DNA from: Pseudomonadota bacterium
GTDB lineage: Bacteria; Pseudomonadota; Alphaproteobacteria; Caulobacterales; Caulobacteraceae
Length of the DNA: 8,787 nucleotides
Assembly (NCBI GenBank): GCA_023445955.1
Contig: JAEXJH010000658.1
Span: 1 to 8,787 of the forward strand
Direction: 5' to 3'
In this document: positions 5,108 through 8,787 of the stretch, piece after piece
Layout of the letters: the number at the start of each line of letters is the position of its first letter
Numbering within the stretch: the first letter of the stretch is position 1
Notes under the pieces: generated by a model
Told to the model about the DNA's origin: nothing
Seen by the model: only the letters and a program-made list of their open reading frames with translations
The model's database searches: none
Made by a program: the position numbers and the translations under genes

Positions 5108-6610
5108 ATGCGCGAGGCCGGCGACGCATCTGCGCGCCTTCGGATGCTCCGCGATGCGGCCAGGCGCGTGTACGCCAGCCGCGCCGTGTGGCTGCGCCGC
5201 GCCCCTGTGGGCGCGATCGTGGCCGCGGTGGTGATCCCGCTGGTCGGCTGTGACACGGGTCCCAGCTTCTGGTTCCACAAGCGCGCCAGCGCGTGCCCGC
5301 GGCCTCAGGCGGCCCAGGGCGTCTCGGGCCAGTTCAATCAGCAGCAGCAAGAGATTCGCGCCCTGCGCCAGGGCGGCTTCCGCGGCGACTTCTTCGCCCA
5401 GCTGGAGCTGGCCCGTCGCTACGAAGGCCAGCGCGCCGTCGACAAGAACCTCGAGGATCCGGTCGAGGCGGCCGTCTGGTACGCCATGGCCCTGTCCAAT
5501 TCCGGCGGTTATGCGCCGATCGCGGCCTATGAGCGCCGGGGCGGCGAATCGAAGGCCGTGTCGCGCTTCGACGATTGCCGCGCCTTCGAGCGCCGCAGCG
5601 CCTATTTCGCGCTGGACCGCCTGCTGTCGCGCATGTCGACCGAAGAGCGCGAGAAGGTCCGCAACCGGGTGATCTACGTGCTGTCGGCCCAGGGCGCCGA
5701 CGGCTTCCGCACCCTGGCGAGGATCCACGACGCCTATTTCGGCCCGTTCGGCGAGCCGTCCGACAACCTCCAGGCCATCCAGGCCTACGGCAAGCCCAGC
5801 CAGCCGGGCGCGCCGGCCGCGCTGGACCTGTTCCGTCGCAACGACGTCGACGCCTATCTCTACAACTACCTGGCGGTGCAGACCGGCGACGTGTCGGCCT
5901 ACGTGATGCTCAAGGATTTCGAGCGCAGCTCGCCGCAGCGGGCCTCGTACGGCTCGTTCGTCGAGACCAAGGCCAAGCGCTGGATCCCGCCCTACGAGTT
6001 CTATCCGCCGGAATCGCCCGACTCGGGCGTGCCGCACTCCGACGAGTCCGATCTCTCGGGCGAATCGCGCGAGGCGGCTCTGGCCCGCATCAACGAACTG
6101 CCCTTCGTCCACGTGGCCGAGGCGCTGTCGTACCTGCGAGTGATCCCGACGGCGGTGCTCGACGAGAAGCTGCTCAGCGTCAACGACGCCCAGACCCTGG
6201 AATCGATGCTGGGCCGGCCGGCCAACGGCCACCTGTCGTCGATCGAGAAGGTGCGGGCGATCCAGTTCGCGGCGGTCAACGGCTCGTCCAAATCCCAGCT
6301 GGTGCTGGCGGTGATGTACTCCGAAGGCGTCGGCGTCCCGCGCGACTACGCCCGGGCCTATCATTGGTACGAGGAAGCCGAACGCCAGGGCTCGGCCGAG
6401 GCCAAGTACGCCATGTCGACCTTCTTCTCCCTGGGCCTGCAGGGCGTGGCCGACCAGGACCGCGCCAAGGCGGTGGTCTACCAGCTCGACGGAGCCCTCT
6501 CGGGCTTCAAGCCGTCGGCCTATCGCCTGCAGCAGCTGCTGGCCCAGGTCTCGCGTCCGCCTCGGCCCTCGGCCGATCGCGGTCGTCCGTACAGCGAAAG
6601 GGACTTCTAG
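5108..6610 (+). CDS. Sel1-repeat membrane-anchored protein, candidate stalk cross-band StpA homologue
   Basis: This 500-residue protein has an Arg-rich N-terminus (1-31), one hydrophobic segment (about 33-47) and a large polar domain predicted to lie in the periplasm. The segment ends in LVGC (C48), a good lipobox, but the 47-residue leader is long, so it could be a lipoprotein or a simple signal anchor. A glutamine-rich stretch (75-81) follows. Sel1-like repeats are seen at about 92-132 (FFAQLELARRYEG through AAVWYAMALS) and, clearest, at 395-428 (SQLVLAVMYSEGVGVPRDY, ARAYHWYEEAERQG) and 429-465. Sel1 repeats are helical pairs that bind other proteins. A Pro/Ser/Asp-rich linker (299-320) separates the halves. 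The start has a strong ribosome site (AAGGGGG) 4 bases upstream. The next gene starts right after the stop. AlgK-like polysaccharide export scaffolds share the fold, but no polysaccharide enzymes are nearby. Confidence 0.82.
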   Translation: MREAGDASARLRMLRDAARRVYASRAVWLRRAPVGAIVAAVVIPLVGCDTGPSFWFHKRASACPRPQAAQGVSGQFNQQQQEIRALRQGGFRGDFFAQLELARRYEGQRAVDKNLEDPVEAAVWYAMALSNSGGYAPIAAYERRGGESKAVSRFDDCRAFERRSAYFALDRLLSRMSTEEREKVRNRVIYVLSAQGADGFRTLARIHDAYFGPFGEPSDNLQAIQAYGKPSQPGAPAALDLFRRNDVDAYLYNYLAVQTGDVSAYVMLKDFERSSPQRASYGSFVETKAKRWIPPYEFYPPESPDSGVPHSDESDLSGESREAALARINELPFVHVAEALSYLRVIPTAVLDEKLLSVNDAQTLESMLGRPANGHLSSIEKVRAIQFAAVNGSSKSQLVLAVMYSEGVGVPRDYARAYHWYEEAERQGSAEAKYAMSTFFSLGLQGVADQDRAKAVVYQLDGALSGFKPSAYRLQQLLAQVSRPPRPSADRGRPYSERDF

Positions 6611-8053
6611 ATGCGACGCCTCAGCCGCCTGCTGGCGCTTTGGGCCGCCCTGATCCTCGGCGTCGCGGCCGCCGCGCCCGAGGCCATCGCCTCGCCGGAC
6701 GCCAAGATCGACCAGCAGATCCGCCCGTGCTTCGGCCTGCTGATCCAGCCCAACCTCTCGCACGGCTGCAAGGTGCGCTACGCCAAGCCGCGTCCGTGCG
6801 CCCGCGGCTACTACCGTTCGCGCGGCCGCTGCGTGGCCGGCGGCTACGGGTACGGCGGGGGCTATGGCTACGGCCAGCGCGAGATCAACTGCGACTACGC
6901 CTATCCGGGCCAGGTCTCGGAATCCCTGGCGCGTCTCTATGACGGCGACACCCTGACCCTGACGTCCAGCCGGGGCGGGGCCTGCGTCGACAGCCTGAAC
7001 ATCACTCAGTCGATCACCATCGTGGTGCGCAACTACTCGCCGGGCCTGAACAATCCGATCCTGGTGGCGCCGGCCGGCCAGCCCTGCATCCGCATCCAGC
7101 CGGGCGTGCAGTACGTCGTGCTGGAGGGCCTGGGCATCGAGGCCTCGCGCGCCGGCTCGTCGTCGTGCATCGTCGGCCGCGCCACCGAGATCGCCCTGAA
7201 GAACGTCACGGTCCGCTATGACGGCGACGCCTCGGCCTTCGACGTCGGCGACAGCCGCATCGAGATGGCCAGCGTGGCCTTCATCGGCCGCACCCGCTCG
7301 GCGGTGGTCAAGGCCACCGGCACGATCATGGGCCAGGACGTCCAGATTGCCGCCACCGCGATCGGCGGGGCGTTCGAGACCTCGGGCGACAGCCGCCTGC
7401 GTGACATCCGCATCGTCCGCCTGGGCGACTGGACCGGCTCCTCGCGCACCCGCAACTCGGCCGGCTTCGTGCTCAGCGGCATGAACCGCCAGCAGCTGGT
7501 GACGATCGACGGCCTGTACGTCGATGGCTTCTCGCGCGGCGTCTATATCGGCGGCGGCGACGAGACGACCCTGCTGCGCCCGATGGTCCGCGACAGCGAC
7601 TGGGCGCTGACCGTCGAGAACGCCAACCTGCGCGTCAATGACGGCGAGCTGGAGGCGACCGATGTCGGTCTCTACGTCGCCTCGGGCATCGCCTACGCCG
7701 CCAACAACAAGATCGTCGGCGTCATGCGCTCGGGCATCTATGCCGACGCCGGCGGCCAGGTGCGTGCGGTCGACAACCGCATCTACGCCCGCCCCGAGGG
7801 CTGCAAGGCCCTGGTCAGCGGCTTCTTCGACGGCGAGCTGCCCTGCCGTCCGTGGTTCGAGGCGCCGGAGCTCTATCGCACCCAGCGCGACCGCGCCCGC
7901 CTGGACTACGAGACCTACTGGCCGGCCCAGTCGATCGCCCCCGCGCCGCTGGCGATGGGCGCAGGCCCCGCCGATCTCGCCAATGACGCAGCCGCCACCG
8001 GCCTGGCCGGCGCGCCGCCTCCGCTGCCGCAACAAGGGGGAGCCCCCAAATGA
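6611..8053 (+). CDS. Secreted right-handed beta-helix repeat protein, candidate StpB homologue
   Basis: The 480-residue precursor begins with a signal peptide (MRRLSRLLALWAALILG; cleavage probably after AIA, residue 27). Residues 40-74 hold four cysteines (C40, C53, C63, C74) in a basic, aromatic module, followed by a Gly-Tyr linker (77-88) and C94. From about 105 to 395 the sequence shows the short repeating strands of a parallel beta-helix (for example VQYVVLEGLGIEAS, TEIALKNVTVRYDG, NLRVNDGELEATDVGLYVASG, YAANNKIVGVMRSGIYADAGGQVRAVDNRIYA), with further cysteines at 125, 159, 186, 398 and 412. The tail (440-480) is Ala/Pro-rich. I see no polysaccharide lyase or epimerase active site, so a structural role seems more likely than an enzymatic one. 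It starts immediately after the previous stop, with AAAGGGA 7 bases upstream, and overlaps the next gene by ATGA. Many Cys pairs suggest disulfides in the periplasm. Confidence 0.85.
   Translation: MRRLSRLLALWAALILGVAAAAPEAIASPDAKIDQQIRPCFGLLIQPNLSHGCKVRYAKPRPCARGYYRSRGRCVAGGYGYGGGYGYGQREINCDYAYPGQVSESLARLYDGDTLTLTSSRGGACVDSLNITQSITIVVRNYSPGLNNPILVAPAGQPCIRIQPGVQYVVLEGLGIEASRAGSSSCIVGRATEIALKNVTVRYDGDASAFDVGDSRIEMASVAFIGRTRSAVVKATGTIMGQDVQIAATAIGGAFETSGDSRLRDIRIVRLGDWTGSSRTRNSAGFVLSGMNRQQLVTIDGLYVDGFSRGVYIGGGDETTLLRPMVRDSDWALTVENANLRVNDGELEATDVGLYVASGIAYAANNKIVGVMRSGIYADAGGQVRAVDNRIYARPEGCKALVSGFFDGELPCRPWFEAPELYRTQRDRARLDYETYWPAQSIAPAPLAMGAGPADLANDAAATGLAGAPPPLPQQGGAPK
8036..8047 (+). promoter_or_regulatory. 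G-run/C-run at the ribosome site of the third operon gene
   Basis: GGGGG and CCCCC flank two bases, and the G run is the Shine-Dalgarno core (AAGGGGGAG, 8034-8042) for the ATG at 8050. A small hairpin (about four pairs) could reduce ribosome access until ribosomes finishing the upstream gene open it, which fits the ATGA stop-start overlap. Confidence 0.35.
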
Positions 8054-8607
8054 GCAAGCTGTCCCACGGTCTGGTCGCCGCCGCCCTCGCGGCCTCGACC
8101 CTGATCTCAACCTCGGCCTTCGCCCAGCAGTACGGCGCGGGCGGCTATGCGCCGACCTACGCCGCGCCTCAGGCGGCGCCGCAGGGCTACGCGCCCAAGC
8201 GCCGCGACATCTGCGGCGCGCCGATCACCGGCCAGGCGCCGGACATCATGACCTATGACAGCAGCACCGGCACCCAGGTGTTCGTCGGCGGGACGCGCGG
8301 CGGCGGCACGGATGTGGCGGCCTACAACGCCCAGACCGGCTCGGTGGCGGCGTTGAACGGCGATCTCAGCCGTCCGGGCCTGGTGTCGTCCTGCGCGGTC
8401 GACGGCCTGACCCGCGAGTCGTACGGCGTCACCTCCGACCGTCCGGGCCAGGTCAGCCTCAGCGGTCGCGACGACCGTGGCGAGCGCTACCAGTTCACCC
8501 GCGCCGATGGTCGGACCGACATCTGGGATCCGCGCTACGAGAACTACTGCTTCCGCTCGGGCACCGGCCTGTTCGGTCCGGCGGCTGCGGGCGGTCGCCG
8601 ATGCTGA
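8050..8607 (+). CDS. Secreted hypothetical protein, candidate StpC homologue
   Basis: I do not recognise a named domain. The 185-residue precursor has a clear signal peptide with cleavage after AFA (residue 25), leaving a mature N-terminus QQYGAGGYAP. Residues 26-50 are low-complexity Gly/Tyr/Ala/Pro/Gln. The remainder is polar and predicted beta-rich, with four cysteines (C55, C115, C167 and C185, the very last residue) that could form two disulfides. A repeated pattern of DxxTGT/xAxTGS (69-76, 92-99) and SGRDDRGERYQFTRADGRTDIWD (138-160) suggests strands and turns. The start overlaps the stop of the beta-helix gene (ATGA), with AAGGGGGAG 7 bases upstream, so translation is coupled. The export signal and operon position point to a periplasmic partner of the Sel1 and beta-helix proteins. 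The stalk cross-band link is inference from gene order. Confidence 0.78.
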   Translation: MSKLSHGLVAAALAASTLISTSAFAQQYGAGGYAPTYAAPQAAPQGYAPKRRDICGAPITGQAPDIMTYDSSTGTQVFVGGTRGGGTDVAAYNAQTGSVAALNGDLSRPGLVSSCAVDGLTRESYGVTSDRPGQVSLSGRDDRGERYQFTRADGRTDIWDPRYENYCFRSGTGLFGPAAAGGRRC

Positions 8608-8780
8608 GGCCAGCGCTCCTGCTGGTCCTGGCCGCCGTAACCCTAGCGGCCTGCGCGCGACCCTATTATCCGCCGCCCTACTATCCGCCTTCGGGTCCGC
8701 CGCCGCCGTCGGCCCCGAGCCGGCACAAGGTGACGCCGCCCCCGCCGCCGATCGACGTGATCCGGCCGAAGATTCCGTAG
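8601..8780 (+). CDS. Small proline-rich lipoprotein, candidate StpD homologue
   Basis: This short gene encodes 59 residues. The N-terminus MLRPALLLVLAAVTLAAC is a lipoprotein signal with lipobox LAAC, so C18 would be lipidated and the mature protein would have only 42 residues. The +2 residue is alanine, which in enteric bacteria permits sorting to the outer membrane. The mature part is mostly proline and tyrosine (PYYPPPYYPP at 21-30, a PPPP run at 33-36, a PPPPP run at 46-50) and ends IDVIRPKIP; it is likely extended and could span some periplasmic distance or bind partners. The ATG overlaps the preceding gene by 7 bases and lacks a strong ribosome site (only GCGGGCGG nearby), so translation is probably coupled. 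It is the fourth gene of the envelope operon. Lipobox, length and frame are read directly; function is unknown. Confidence 0.7.
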   Translation: MLRPALLLVLAAVTLAACARPYYPPPYYPPSGPPPPSAPSRHKVTPPPPPIDVIRPKIP

Positions 8781-8787
8781 GTACGAC

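Noticed and set aside
4900..5280. Minus-strand frame of 126 codons across the operon leader
   Set aside because: There is no domain or good ribosome site, and it overlaps the terminator hairpin and the start of the Sel1 gene.
5108..8053. AlgK/AlgG-like alginate export pair
   Set aside because: Sel1 lipoprotein plus beta-helix resembles AlgK and AlgG, but no AlgE, AlgX, AlgL or acetylase genes are present and no epimerase active-site motif is visible in the beta-helix protein.
5081..8110. Minus-strand open frame of about 1009 codons opposite the Sel1 and beta-helix genes
   Set aside because: It lies antisense to two genes with signal peptides, domain repeats and ribosome sites. Its translation is Arg/Gly/Ala/His/Asp-rich low complexity, typical of shadow frames in GC-rich DNA.

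Overview
The window reads as chromosomal DNA of a stalked alphaproteobacterium, most likely Caulobacter or a close relative. It is GC-rich with strong G/C bias at third codon positions, and most gene starts have purine-rich ribosome sites. The gene set (OmpW, paired acyl-CoA dehydrogenases, a Sel1-repeat / beta-helix / secreted-protein operon) fits that group. There is no sign of a mobile element, tRNA, rRNA or CRISPR array. The assignment comes from reading the sequence, not from a database search.

Layout. Bases 1-128 hold no firm gene. 129-1037 (+) encodes a CPBP-family intramembrane protease. A short control region follows, with an FNR/FixK-like dyad and a perfect 12-bp hairpin that buries the ribosome site. 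1143-1793 (+) encodes an OmpW-type outer-membrane barrel. Its stop codon directly abuts the stop of a convergent unknown gene (1794-2345, -) whose C-terminal half resembles a domain common in phage-type proteins. A divergent region of 147 bases carries a second dyad almost identical to the one before ompW. Then comes a two-gene acyl-CoA dehydrogenase unit (2493-3608 and 3623-4846, +), followed by a strong hairpin at 4880-4914.

After 190 bases of regulatory-looking sequence (several dyads and a CtrA-type TTAACCAT motif), four tightly coupled genes run to the end: a Sel1-repeat protein anchored by a membrane segment or lipid (5108-6610), a periplasmic Cys-rich right-handed beta-helix protein (6611-8053), a secreted 185-residue protein (8050-8607) and a 59-residue proline-rich lipoprotein (8601-8780). 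Junctions are 0 nt, a 4-nt ATGA overlap and a 7-nt overlap.

How the genes work together. The two dehydrogenases look like halves of one heteromeric flavoenzyme: the second keeps a candidate catalytic glutamate, while the first keeps the FAD-binding residues and lacks the glutamate. All four products of the last operon are predicted to be exported or membrane-anchored, and they are rich in protein-interaction folds and cysteines, so they probably form one envelope complex. From memory, the layout matches the Caulobacter stalk cross-band (diffusion barrier) genes stpA-stpD. I offer this as a hypothesis and leave the symbols blank.
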